DNA from: SIG459 sp045631645
GTDB taxonomy: Bacteria > Bacillota > Clostridia > Oscillospirales > Oscillospiraceae
Assembly: GCA_045631645.1 (NCBI GenBank)
Contig: JAZQVC010000013.1
Location: 1-42,396 of the forward strand
Reading direction: 5' to 3'
DNA length: 42,396 bases
Under the pieces are notes generated by a model, which saw only the letters and a program-made list of their open reading frames with translations, did not search any database and was not told the origin of the DNA. The position numbers were made by a program, and so were the translations under genes. Of this stretch, positions 1 to 7,678 are shown piece after piece; within the stretch, counting starts at the first letter, position 1, and every line of letters begins with the position of its first letter.

Positions 1-155
1 TGACCTACCATACGCTCGCCGGTCTTGGAGAAAGCTACGACAGAGGGAGTGGTGCGGTTGCCTTCAGCATTAGCTATAACGACGGCTTCGCCGCCTTCCA
101 TAACGGATACGCAAGAGTTGGTGGTACCCAGGTCGATTCCTATAATTTTACCCAT
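1..155 (-). CDS. dnaK: Chaperone DnaK (Hsp70), N-terminal fragment
   Basis: This is the start of DnaK, the ATP-dependent Hsp70 chaperone that refolds proteins with DnaJ and GrpE in the cytoplasm. About 51 residues are present. They begin MGKIIGIDLGTTNSCV, the phosphate-1 loop of the Hsp70 actin-like ATPase, and continue with the family-typical EGNRTTPS stretch. The ATG at 153-155 is preceded by a strong AGGAGG site. The rest of the gene lies left of the window. It follows grpE on the same strand, so it should be the third gene of the hrcA-grpE-dnaK operon under HrcA/CIRCE control. The 130-bp gap to grpE holds a two-hairpin repeat, which is unusual for this operon. Confidence 0.97.
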   Translation of the reverse strand, partial: MGKIIGIDLGTTNSCVSVMEGGEAVVIANAEGNRTTPSVVAFSKTGERMVG

Positions 156-212
156 GATTAATTCCTCCTGATTTATTAGAAAATTTTATTTGACATATTT
201 AATACATCTTTG

Positions 213-260
213 CCTTCCCTTGGGGGAAGGTGTCTGCCCAAAGGGCAGACGGATGAGGGA
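213..260. repeat. Two-hairpin palindromic intergenic repeat, copy 1
   Basis: Two adjacent perfect hairpins lie between grpE and dnaK. CCTTCCC pairs with GGGAAGG (213-230, 4-base loop) and GTCTGCCC pairs with GGGCAGAC (232-250, 3-base loop), followed by GGATGAGGGA. Read on the complementary strand the order is TCCCTCA, long hairpin, short hairpin. The element near 9360 has the same layout, so I take both as members of a dispersed REP/MITE-like family. Inside the heat-shock operon it could stabilise or attenuate the mRNA. Confidence 0.6.
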
Positions 261-285
261 CTATTGTTTCTGCCGGTCTTTCGAT

Positions 286-789
286 TCAGTTTGCCACTTT
301 TACCATAGAGAAGCGGATAACCTTTTCGCCTACCTTGAAGCCCTTCTGGAACTCTTCAACGATTTCGTTTTCGCCCTTTTCCTCGTCTTCAACGTGCATA
401 ACTGCATTGTGGAAGTTGGGGTCAAAAGTCTTGCCGACAGCTTCGATTTCCTCAACGCCCAGCTTCTTGAAAACCTCGCAGAGCTGGTTGAAGGTCATCT
501 CAACGCCCTTTTTGTAGGCTTCATCTGCGGTGACAGTGCCCATTGCGCGGGCAAGGTTGTCGTAAACGGGAAGGAACTTGCTGACGGTGTCCACGCGGAC
601 ATCGGTGTATATATTTTCTCTCTCCTTGGCGCTGCGCTTGCGGAAATTGTCATACTCGGCCATAAGGCGGAGGTAGCGGTCATCGGAAGCGGGGGCAGCC
701 TCGGTGGCAACTTCGGCCTTAACCTCTTCTTCGACGGTTTCCTGAGCGATTTCTTCCTCGGGAGCGGTTTCGTTCTTCTTCTTGGACAT
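286..789 (-). CDS. grpE: GrpE nucleotide exchange factor
   Basis: GrpE releases ADP from DnaK and so resets the Hsp70 cycle; it works as a cytoplasmic dimer. The protein has an acidic low-complexity N-terminus, then the long coiled-coil segment containing YLRLMAEYDNFRKR, and ends in the beta-wing domain with the FHNAVMHVED stretch typical of the family. The length of about 167 residues is normal. I chose the ATG at 787-789 (MSKKKN), because the in-frame ATG at 799-801 directly abuts the AAAGG ribosome site. The gene lies 21 bp after hrcA and ahead of dnaK on the same strand. Confidence 0.95.
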   Translation of the reverse strand: MSKKKNETAPEEEIAQETVEEEVKAEVATEAAPASDDRYLRLMAEYDNFRKRSAKERENIYTDVRVDTVSKFLPVYDNLARAMGTVTADEAYKKGVEMTFNQLCEVFKKLGVEEIEAVGKTFDPNFHNAVMHVEDEEKGENEIVEEFQKGFKVGEKVIRFSMVKVAN

Positions 790-810
790 TGGGGTGTTCA
801 TCCTTTCAAT

Positions 811-1893
811 TTATCGCTGGTCTTTGTTATCGGGAATCATAAGTGCGCCGAAGCCGGGCAGAGAGTGGTCCTTGCTTCCGGCAAGAGCCTTGCTGAGTCC
901 GTCGGCAATATAACTGAGCTTTGCGGCAACGCGGGAATAATCCATTCTTGTGGGTCCAACAACGCCGATGAGACCTTGTGTACCGTCGCCTGCGTCATAC
1001 TTGGCGAGAACCACGCTGGAATCGCGAAGTTCTTCTGCAACATTTTCAGGACCGATGATTACTTTAACTTCGTTGCCGAAATCCATGCCCTGCAGCTTGC
1101 TGAGATGCTGGGAGTCGGAAAGATAGTTCATAAGGGAGTGGGCTTTTCTGGGATCCTGATATTCAGGCAGACGGAGAAGTTTACTTTCTCCGGCGATTAC
1201 AGCCTGAGAGCTCTTTTCCTCGGAGAGAACCTCAATGGCGAAGCCTGCGATGGCTGCCACAAGACCCATTGTGTCGCCCGTGGAGCGCTCGGTGGAAGAG
1301 ATGAGGACGGGGGTTATCTGGTCTTCCGTAATGCCGCAGAAGTTTGCGTTGAAAACGGTGGAAAGTTTCTGCACCATAAGCTGATCCACAGAGAAGGGAA
1401 GGTGCATAAGGCGGTTTTTAACCGCGTTGGAGCTGAGGAGCGCAACGATTATAAATGTGTTGGAATCAACATATATAAGATCAAAGCGTTTGATTGTGGA
1501 ACTTTGTCTTGCCGCGAAGGCAAGGGCGGGATAGTCGGTCATGTCTGCCGCTATGCGTCCCACGTCGCTCATCATTTTGTCCAGCTGCTGCATTTTAAGG
1601 TGCATGCTGCGGTTTATCTCCTCCGTTTCCTCAATGCTGAGGCGGTGGCGATCCATCAGCTCGTTGACATACATTCTGTAGCCCTGAGCGGTGGGGACGC
1701 GTCCTGCGGAGGTGTGGGGCTGCTCCAGATAGCCCATGCTTGTCAGTTCGGCGAGCTCGTTGCGGATGGTGGCGGAGCTGACATTCAGCCCGCTCTTCTG
1801 GGCAATAAGCTTGCTGCCCACGGGCTCAGCTGTGGCGATGTATTCGTCAACAACGGCGGCCAGTATGCGCTTTTTTCTTTCGCTTATTTCCAT
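811..1893 (-). CDS. hrcA: Heat-inducible transcription repressor HrcA
   Basis: HrcA binds the CIRCE operator and represses class I heat-shock genes; in known systems its folding depends on GroEL. The 360-residue protein opens with the winged-helix DNA-binding region (RKKRILAAVVDEYIATAEPVGSK, then SSATIRNELAELTSMGYLEQPHTSAGRVPT split across residues ~10-65). A GAF-like middle and C-terminal dimerisation part follow, ending near GVVGPTRMDYSRV. It is the first gene of the leftward hrcA-grpE-dnaK operon. A CIRCE element lies just upstream of its start, so it is probably autoregulated. Confidence 0.96.
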   Translation of the reverse strand: MEISERKKRILAAVVDEYIATAEPVGSKLIAQKSGLNVSSATIRNELAELTSMGYLEQPHTSAGRVPTAQGYRMYVNELMDRHRLSIEETEEINRSMHLKMQQLDKMMSDVGRIAADMTDYPALAFAARQSSTIKRFDLIYVDSNTFIIVALLSSNAVKNRLMHLPFSVDQLMVQKLSTVFNANFCGITEDQITPVLISSTERSTGDTMGLVAAIAGFAIEVLSEEKSSQAVIAGESKLLRLPEYQDPRKAHSLMNYLSDSQHLSKLQGMDFGNEVKVIIGPENVAEELRDSSVVLAKYDAGDGTQGLIGVVGPTRMDYSRVAAKLSYIADGLSKALAGSKDHSLPGFGALMIPDNKDQR

Positions 1894-1942
1894 AGCTGCT
1901 CACTTTCATCCTAGGAGTTTTGGCAGTCAACCTTTTTGACTG

Positions 1943-1969
1943 CTGGCACTCGCTTTATCTGAGTGCTAA
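1943..1969. promoter_or_regulatory. CIRCE operator (HrcA binding site)
   Basis: The inverted repeat CTGGCACTC - 9 bases - GAGTGCTAA matches the CIRCE consensus TTAGCACTC-N9-GAGTGCTAA. One half is perfect and the other matches at 7 of 9 bases. It lies about 50 bp upstream of hrcA and just downstream of the promoter's -10, the usual position for repression. Confidence 0.93.
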
Positions 1970-1996
1970 TTTACCACCAAAGGGGCACTTTGTCAA
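1968..1996 (-). promoter_or_regulatory. Sigma-A type promoter of hrcA-grpE-dnaK
   Basis: On the minus strand there is TTGACA (1991-1996), a 17-bp spacer and TAAATT (1968-1973). The -10 overlaps the upstream edge of the CIRCE repeat, which fits HrcA repression. Confidence 0.75.
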
Positions 1997-2054
1997 GGGG
2001 ATAGGGAAATATTGATACTTTGTTCATAAATAGAAATTATATACGCAAAAGGAC

Positions 2055-2085
2055 TTGACATTCCACCTTGCGGAAGCTGTTTAAT
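2055..2085 (+). promoter_or_regulatory. Probable promoter of the ABC transporter operon
   Basis: A perfect TTGACA lies at 2055-2060. The -10 is weak: TGTTTA at 17 bp or TTTAAT at 19 bp. The bases AAAGGACTTGACATT (2048-2062) recur exactly upstream of the lipoprotein gene at 7679. Confidence 0.45.
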
Positions 2086-2129
2086 TGGGATAGAATAAGT
2101 ACATTAATGTTGTTTGGGAGGAATTTTAT

Positions 2130-2843
2130 ATGCTCCGAATTGAAAAGCTCACAAAGCGCTACGGGGAAAAGGCGGCGGTTGATGACCTCAGCCTTCGAAT
2201 TATGCCCGGTGAGATATGCGCGTTCATAGGTCATAACGGCGCCGGCAAAACCACAACCATCAAGGCCTGTTGCGGAATACTCAATTTTGATGAGGGCGAA
2301 ATATATATAAATGGTCGCTCCATAAAAAGCGAAGCGCTTGAATGCAAGGCTCAGATTGCCTATATCCCTGATAATCCCGATCTTTACGAATTTATGTCCG
2401 GCATAAAGTACCTGAACTTTGTTGCCGATATTTTTGGCGTGGGAAAAAGCCAGCGTGAGGAGCGTATAGCCCGATATGCAGGTGTTTTCGATCTCACAGA
2501 AGATCTTGCTCAGCCTATTTCCGCCTATTCCCACGGTATGAAGCAGAAACTGGCCATTATTGCAGCATGGCTCCATGAGCCCAAGCTTATAATTATGGAT
2601 GAGCCCTTTGTGGGTCTTGACCCTGTTGCCTCCCACAGCCTCAAAACCATGATGCGCGAACACTGCGGCCGTGGCGGAGCAATCTTCTTCTCCACCCATG
2701 TTCTTGAGGTGGCTGAAAAGCTCTGCGACAAAGTTGCCATCATCAGGGGCGGACGCCTTGTGGTTTCCGGAAGCATGGATGAAGTGAAGGGCGACACCAG
2801 CCTTGAGGCGGTCTTCCTGGAACTGGAGGATGACAATGTTTAA
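2130..2843 (+). CDS. ABC transporter ATP-binding protein
   Basis: This is the cytoplasmic ATPase subunit of an ABC-2 type exporter. Seen are Walker A GHNGAGKTT (~residues 34-42), a signature region SAYSHGMKQKL (~130) in which the canonical LSGGQ is replaced by YSHGM as in many drug/antibiotic-type export ATPases, Walker B LIIMDEPFVGLDP and the H-loop FFSTHVLEVAE. The length of 237 residues is that of a single domain. The ATG has GGAGG upstream. The permease gene overlaps its end by 8 bp, so the two are translationally coupled. The substrate cannot be read from the sequence. Confidence 0.93.
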   Translation: MLRIEKLTKRYGEKAAVDDLSLRIMPGEICAFIGHNGAGKTTTIKACCGILNFDEGEIYINGRSIKSEALECKAQIAYIPDNPDLYEFMSGIKYLNFVADIFGVGKSQREERIARYAGVFDLTEDLAQPISAYSHGMKQKLAIIAAWLHEPKLIIMDEPFVGLDPVASHSLKTMMREHCGRGGAIFFSTHVLEVAEKLCDKVAIIRGGRLVVSGSMDEVKGDTSLEAVFLELEDDNV

Positions 2844-4443
2844 GCTGCTTTTGAAGGTGCGCATGCAGTCCTGGATTGCTTATTTCAGCGGTTCAGGTCG
2901 AAACGGCGCATTCAGAAATAAGGGGAGCAGCAAGGGGCGTGCACTGATATTCGGTGTGCTGTATCTCTATCTGGCCGTGGTATTCATCGGCATGTTTTTT
3001 GCCATGTTTTCCATGCTTGCTCCTGCTTTCCATAGCGAAGGTCTCGGCTGGTTTTATTTCAGCTTTACTGCTATGGTGGCCTTTGCCCTAATGTTCATAT
3101 TCAGCGTCTTTACAGCCAAGGCTCAGCTTTTTGAAGCCAAAGATAATGAGCTGCTGCTGAGCATGCCCATAAAGCCCTCCGCAATTCTGGGAAGCCGCAT
3201 GGCAAGCCTGCTCCTGAGCAATTTTGGTTTTGAATTTATGGTTGTGGCTCCTGCCGCCGTGGCATGGTGTATTGGCTGCCCTGTGGAGTGGATGGGCGCA
3301 GTGGCCTTTGTGCTTGTGTTCCTGTCTCTGCCCTTTTTCAGCATTGCCATAAGCTCTCTCTTCGGCTGGCTCTTGGCTTTACTCACTGCGAGAATGAGAA
3401 GAAAGACGCTCCTTTCTACGGTTTTCAGCCTTTGTTTTCTGGGAATTTACTTATATGTGTATTCCAATATAAACAGGCTGCTTTCTGAGCTGGTGGCAAA
3501 GGTGGGAGAGTTTGCGGACTCTGTAAGCGCGGCCTTGCCCCTCTATTGGCTTGGAAGTGCCATAGGCGAGGGCAATATGCTGCACCTGCTCCTGGGTCTT
3601 ATATGCCTCATACTGCCCTTTATTATTGCTTACATTGTTATTTCCAAGACCTTTATACGCACTGCAACCACAAAACGCGGAGCGGCCAAGCTTAAGTATG
3701 TGCGCAAGGAAGCTAGGGTGAAGGGGGCATTCAACGCTCTGCTTCGCCGTGAGTGGGCGAGATTTCTCAGCTCCTCCACTTATATAATGAACTCCGGCAT
3801 GGGTGCCATAATGAATGTGATTTTGGCTTTTGCCGTTATTATCAAGGGCGGCGATATAGTTGACATGATGTCAACCATGACCGGAATCGAGGCACTTATC
3901 CATCCTCTTGTTGTGGTGGCTCTCTGTGTCCTTGCAGGCATGACAACCATTACTGCCTGCGCCGTGAGCCTTGAGGGCAAGAACCTCTGGATTGTTCAGA
4001 GTATGCCCGTTGAAAGCAAAAAGGTGCTGATGGCAAAATTGACCCTCCATCTGCTTATAAGCGCTCCCGGTATGCTTCTGGCTCAGATAGCCTGTCTGGT
4101 GGTTTTCAAGCCCTTTGGCCTTATGGCAGTATGGATGCTGATAGTGCCTCAGGCCTACAACCTGCTTCTGGCTCTCATCGGACTTTGGGGCAACCTGAAG
4201 CTCCCCAAACTTGAATGGCAAAACGAAACCCAGGCTGTGAAGCAGGGCTTTTCTGTGATGATTCCCATCCTCGGCGGTTGGGGAATTCTGATACTGCCCG
4301 TTGCGGCTTTTGCGCTGCTTAGCGGAGTGCATAATATATCCCATATCGTGGCTGGGGGATTCTTGACGCTGACGATTATCGGAATTTTGCTTCTCTACAG
4401 ATGGTGCATTACCCGCGGCGCGAAAATATTTGATAAACTATAA
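2836..4443 (+). CDS. ABC transporter permease (ABC-exporter type)
   Basis: A polytopic membrane protein of about 535 residues with roughly 12 hydrophobic segments. It is the membrane partner of the ATPase just upstream. I chose the ATG at 2836 (MFKLLLK), six bases after GGAGG at 2825-2829; an upstream extension to 2803 would lie inside the ATPase gene. A cytoplasmic loop containing KRGAAKLKYVRKEARVKG divides the protein into two halves, as in the large single-chain permeases of Firmicutes (putative ABC exporter family). The transported compound is unknown. Confidence 0.85.
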   Translation: MFKLLLKVRMQSWIAYFSGSGRNGAFRNKGSSKGRALIFGVLYLYLAVVFIGMFFAMFSMLAPAFHSEGLGWFYFSFTAMVAFALMFIFSVFTAKAQLFEAKDNELLLSMPIKPSAILGSRMASLLLSNFGFEFMVVAPAAVAWCIGCPVEWMGAVAFVLVFLSLPFFSIAISSLFGWLLALLTARMRRKTLLSTVFSLCFLGIYLYVYSNINRLLSELVAKVGEFADSVSAALPLYWLGSAIGEGNMLHLLLGLICLILPFIIAYIVISKTFIRTATTKRGAAKLKYVRKEARVKGAFNALLRREWARFLSSSTYIMNSGMGAIMNVILAFAVIIKGGDIVDMMSTMTGIEALIHPLVVVALCVLAGMTTITACAVSLEGKNLWIVQSMPVESKKVLMAKLTLHLLISAPGMLLAQIACLVVFKPFGLMAVWMLIVPQAYNLLLALIGLWGNLKLPKLEWQNETQAVKQGFSVMIPILGGWGILILPVAAFALLSGVHNISHIVAGGFLTLTIIGILLLYRWCITRGAKIFDKL

Positions 4444-4486
4444 AAAAATAAATGCTCAAGCCATCCGACTTGAGCATTTATTTTTT
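4443..4486. terminator. Bidirectional intrinsic terminator
   Basis: AAATAAATGCTCAAG and its exact complement CTTGAGCATTTATTT flank an 8-base loop, with A/T runs on both sides. It sits between the convergent permease and oxidoreductase genes and can serve both. Confidence 0.92.
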
Positions 4487-4489
4487 ATA

Positions 4490-6445
4490 TCATATATCTA
4501 TTGCTGCGTGGTAGGCTCGGAAGGTTGCGCCGCGGACAGTGCCGGGCTCAACGCAGTCGCCTATAATCTCCACAATGGGAGCGGTGCCGCGAAGAGAATC
4601 AACAATATCCTCTCTGGGGCGAAGACCTGCCGCGCACAAAACGGTGTCAGCCTCAATAAGAACTTCGCTGCCGTCGGGAGTGATGCACACAAGTCCTTCT
4701 TCGGTAACTGCGGAGGCTTTGTGGGAAATGAGAACGCGGGTATATTTATCAAGTTCTGCCATGAGCAGGGGACGGTGACGGGGGTTGGCATCGGGTGCGA
4801 GAGAAGCGCCCATTTCCACTATGGTGACATCGTGACCCTGCATTGCAAGATGGAGACCGCTTTCGCAGCCAACAAGACCGCCGCCGAGGACGACAACCTT
4901 TTTTCCAATCTCGCCCTCTCTGGTGTCCAGCGCAGTGGCAGGAATAACCTTCGGGCTTTCAATTCCGCTTATGGGAGGAATGGCAGACTCACTTCCCACA
5001 GCCACCATAAGGGCATCGGGGGCAAAGTCGCGGACAAATTCGGGACTGACGGGAGAATTAAGTCTTATTTCAACGCCCTTGCACTCCAAAATTCTTGCCA
5101 TAACCTCAACATACTTGGGAAATGCCGCCTTGAATGGAACATTGTATTCGCATTTGAAGTTGCCGCCGAGGGAATCGCTTGCCTCGCAAAGAGTAACCTT
5201 GTGTCCTCTTTCCGCAGCGGTGAGAGCGCACTGCAATCCTCCGGGGCCGCCGCCTGCAATGAGAACCCTTTTGGACTCAGGTGCAGGGGGGATGAAGCGG
5301 GCTTCGTATTCGCGGCCTATAACGGGGTTAATTGCGCAAACTCTTGTCTGGGTGAGCATACGCTCAGCGTGGCAGACAAAGCAGCGCAGGCAGGGACGAA
5401 TCTCGTCCGTGCGGTTTTGCTCCACTTTTTTGGGGAGATAGGGGTCGGCAAGCAGGGCTCGTGCCATGCAAACTATATCCGCTTTGCCGGAGGCGATGAT
5501 GTCCTCCATAAGCTCGACATCACCCAAAGCGCCTACTGTGGCGACGGGGATTTTAACATGCTTTTTAATCTCTGCTGCATAATGAACATTGCAGCCCTTT
5601 TCACGGAACATTGAGGGATGAGTAACGCCGAAATCAGGTTCGCCGCCTGCGCTTACATGGAGGATATCCACTTTGTCCTCAATAAGCTTGGCAAAAGCTA
5701 TGGCGCTATCCAAAGTAACGCCGCCCTCTGCCTTTTCCATTGCGGAAAAGCGAACTTCAATGGGGAAGCCATTGCCCACTTCTTTTCTGACAGCGTCTAT
5801 TATCTCTATGGCAAGGCGGGCGCGGTTTTCAAAGCATCCGCCGTATTCGTCGCTGCGTGTGTTGGTGAGAGGGGAGAGAAACTGATGGATGAGCCAGCCG
5901 TGCCCTGCATGGATCATCACCATGTCAAATCCTGCCTTTTTGCAGAGCGCAGCGCCCTTTGCCCACTTTTCAACGGTCTCTGCAATCATTTCTTTGGTCA
6001 TTGCGCGGACTTCCGTGTTGTTTACTATGCAGTCAACAGGGCCGTAATGATAATTACTGTCACCTTTTCTCTCATCGGCAACAACGTCAAAATCGGAGAG
6101 CATGCCTGCGTGGTTAAGCTCAATGCTTGCCAGTGCTCCGTGGCGCTTGATGGCTCTTGCAAGATTAGTGAGGTTTGCAAGAACCCCGGGGTTCGTAAGG
6201 TTTATAAGTCTGCCGTGGCTTTTGCCGTGGGCATAGTCAACGCATGCCTCGCTTACCGTAACAATGGCGGCACCGCCTTTGGCACGCTGCTCATAAAAGG
6301 CTATTGCACCGTCTGTGATGCAGCCGTCCTCGGTGAGGTCGGGGAAGCCCATAGGAGCGGAGCACATACGGTTTCTCAATGTGCGCTTTCCAACTTTGAG
6401 ATATGAGCAAAGGGTGGGGTGTTCGCATTTATAAACTTCAGGCAT
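4490..6445 (-). CDS. NADH:flavin oxidoreductase / 2-enoate reductase-like (OYE + FAD domains)
   Basis: A 651-residue flavoenzyme related to 2,4-dienoyl-CoA reductase, 2-enoate reductase and the Bai oxidoreductases. The N-terminal half is an FMN TIM barrel (RNRMCSAPMGFPDL near the start; IHAGHGWLIHQFLSP active-site stretch). A four-cysteine motif CLRCFVC...C near residues 340-360 should bind a 4Fe-4S cluster. The C-terminal half has two dinucleotide folds, LIAGGGPGGLQCA (FAD) and VVLGGGLVGCESG (NADH). I chose the ATG at 6443-6445 (MPEVYKC) because AAAGGCGG lies upstream of it. It probably reduces an activated alkene, substrate unknown. An AraC regulator lies upstream on the same strand. Confidence 0.88.
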   Translation of the reverse strand: MPEVYKCEHPTLCSYLKVGKRTLRNRMCSAPMGFPDLTEDGCITDGAIAFYEQRAKGGAAIVTVSEACVDYAHGKSHGRLINLTNPGVLANLTNLARAIKRHGALASIELNHAGMLSDFDVVADERKGDSNYHYGPVDCIVNNTEVRAMTKEMIAETVEKWAKGAALCKKAGFDMVMIHAGHGWLIHQFLSPLTNTRSDEYGGCFENRARLAIEIIDAVRKEVGNGFPIEVRFSAMEKAEGGVTLDSAIAFAKLIEDKVDILHVSAGGEPDFGVTHPSMFREKGCNVHYAAEIKKHVKIPVATVGALGDVELMEDIIASGKADIVCMARALLADPYLPKKVEQNRTDEIRPCLRCFVCHAERMLTQTRVCAINPVIGREYEARFIPPAPESKRVLIAGGGPGGLQCALTAAERGHKVTLCEASDSLGGNFKCEYNVPFKAAFPKYVEVMARILECKGVEIRLNSPVSPEFVRDFAPDALMVAVGSESAIPPISGIESPKVIPATALDTREGEIGKKVVVLGGGLVGCESGLHLAMQGHDVTIVEMGASLAPDANPRHRPLLMAELDKYTRVLISHKASAVTEEGLVCITPDGSEVLIEADTVLCAAGLRPREDIVDSLRGTAPIVEIIGDCVEPGTVRGATFRAYHAAIDI

Positions 6446-6508
6446 GTAAAAAAACCGCCTTTCCAAACTTTTTTATAATTCTATCAAAAGGTCGTTGCCC
6501 CGTCAACG

Positions 6509-6536
6509 AAAAGGGCAGACTTGAGTCTGCCCTTTT
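6509..6536 (-). terminator. Intrinsic terminator after the AraC gene
   Basis: AAAAGGGCAGACT and AGTCTGCCCTTTT form a near-perfect stem with a very short loop. It lies between the AraC gene and the oxidoreductase gene, so these two are likely separate transcripts. Confidence 0.8.
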
Positions 6537-6549
6537 TTCAAACGATGAT

Positions 6550-7464
6550 TTAAGACTTATTCAAAAACTCCGCTCTGTATGCAGCGGGGGTGATGCCGCA
6601 GCGTTTGCGGAAAAGTCGGCCAAAATAACCTGCGTCATCAAAGCCGCATTTTGCCGCAATTTCCTTAACGCTCAGGTTGGTGCTGCCCAAAAGGTGGCGG
6701 GACATTTCCAGTCGGCACTGGATAAGGTACTGTATGGGAGTCATATCAAAGCGGCTGCGGAAACAGCGCAGGCATTCGCTTTTGCTTACCATGGCTGCAT
6801 TTGCAATGTCTTCAAGAGATATGTTGTTCATATAGTTTTGGCGGATATAGCTGAGCATTTGCTTGAGACGGAATTGGCTCTGGCGATTCTTGCGGGTGCA
6901 GTTGCCGAGGGGGATTTTATCTATGCGCATAACAAGCTTCAACCAAAGCTCGCTGAGAAGGTTTCTTATAAGAAGTTCTCCGCCTTCTATGTTTTCTGAA
7001 TATATGCGTATACATTTTTTCAAAAGCTCAATAAGCTCCGCTTCGTCTTCGCGGTCGTGCCTGAGGACAATTATGGATAGATTGGAATTATCCGCAAGGG
7101 GCTGCACATATTTTTCATAAATGAGGCTGTCTGTATGGGCAATGAACTCGGGTGAAAAAAGAATAGCATAGGAAGATGAAACTGCGGAGGCGTTGATTCC
7201 TCTGAACATGTGAAGCTGACCTGCGTTGATAAGGGCAGCATCTCCCTTGCTCAGGTATACGGGCTCATCGGAAGAGCCAATCTCCAGATCGTTTTCTGCG
7301 AGAACAAATTCCAGCTGAGGATGCCAGTGCCAGCGGATATAGCCGTTTGTGTGCTTATCTATCTCGTCATGAAATATGGCAAGGGGAAATTCGGGATGAA
7401 GCTGGTCGAAGGATTCAAGCCCGTTGCGGTCAATATTAAGTTCGCTTATTTGATGGATTTTCAC
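6550..7464 (-). CDS. AraC/XylS family transcription regulator
   Basis: About 304 residues. The N-terminal cupin-like ligand domain contains YIRWHWHPQLEFVLAEN. The C-terminal ~100 residues carry the two helix-turn-helix motifs of AraC proteins (SLEDIANAAMVSKSECLRCF and LSVKEIAAKCGFDDAGYFGR, then FRKRCGITPAAYR). The start is a GTG at 7462-7464 with AGGAG upstream. It is likely a sugar- or small-molecule-responsive activator. It stands between the oxidoreductase downstream and a divergent lipoprotein gene; either could be its target. The effector is unknown. Confidence 0.92.
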   Translation of the reverse strand: MKIHQISELNIDRNGLESFDQLHPEFPLAIFHDEIDKHTNGYIRWHWHPQLEFVLAENDLEIGSSDEPVYLSKGDAALINAGQLHMFRGINASAVSSSYAILFSPEFIAHTDSLIYEKYVQPLADNSNLSIIVLRHDREDEAELIELLKKCIRIYSENIEGGELLIRNLLSELWLKLVMRIDKIPLGNCTRKNRQSQFRLKQMLSYIRQNYMNNISLEDIANAAMVSKSECLRCFRSRFDMTPIQYLIQCRLEMSRHLLGSTNLSVKEIAAKCGFDDAGYFGRLFRKRCGITPAAYRAEFLNKS

Positions 7465-7626
7465 AAGACGATTTTCTCCTATGTTTTATAGTTTTTATGT
7501 GGAATAAAATAGCAACTTGTGTGATTTTGTCATAATTATATTATAAAAAAAAGCTACCATGCATGTCAACACTCAGAATGAAAAGTAACTGTGAACAAAA
7601 TAATCATGGAAAAGGTAATAAAGGAC

Positions 7627-7655
7627 TTGACATTACACAATGTGGATGGTTTATA
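7627..7655 (+). promoter_or_regulatory. Probable promoter of the lipoprotein gene
   Basis: TTGACA (7627-7632), 17 bp, then TTTATA (7650-7655). The preceding 15 bases (7620-7634) are identical to those at the ABC operon promoter near 2048. Confidence 0.6.
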
Positions 7656-7678
7656 TTTGTAAGAAAGGAGGCGAGGAT

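Noticed and set aside
190..1914. 574-codon open frame on the plus strand
   Set aside because: It is the antisense of grpE and hrcA, whose products have clear family motifs and whose operon carries CIRCE; the plus-strand translation has no recognisable domain.
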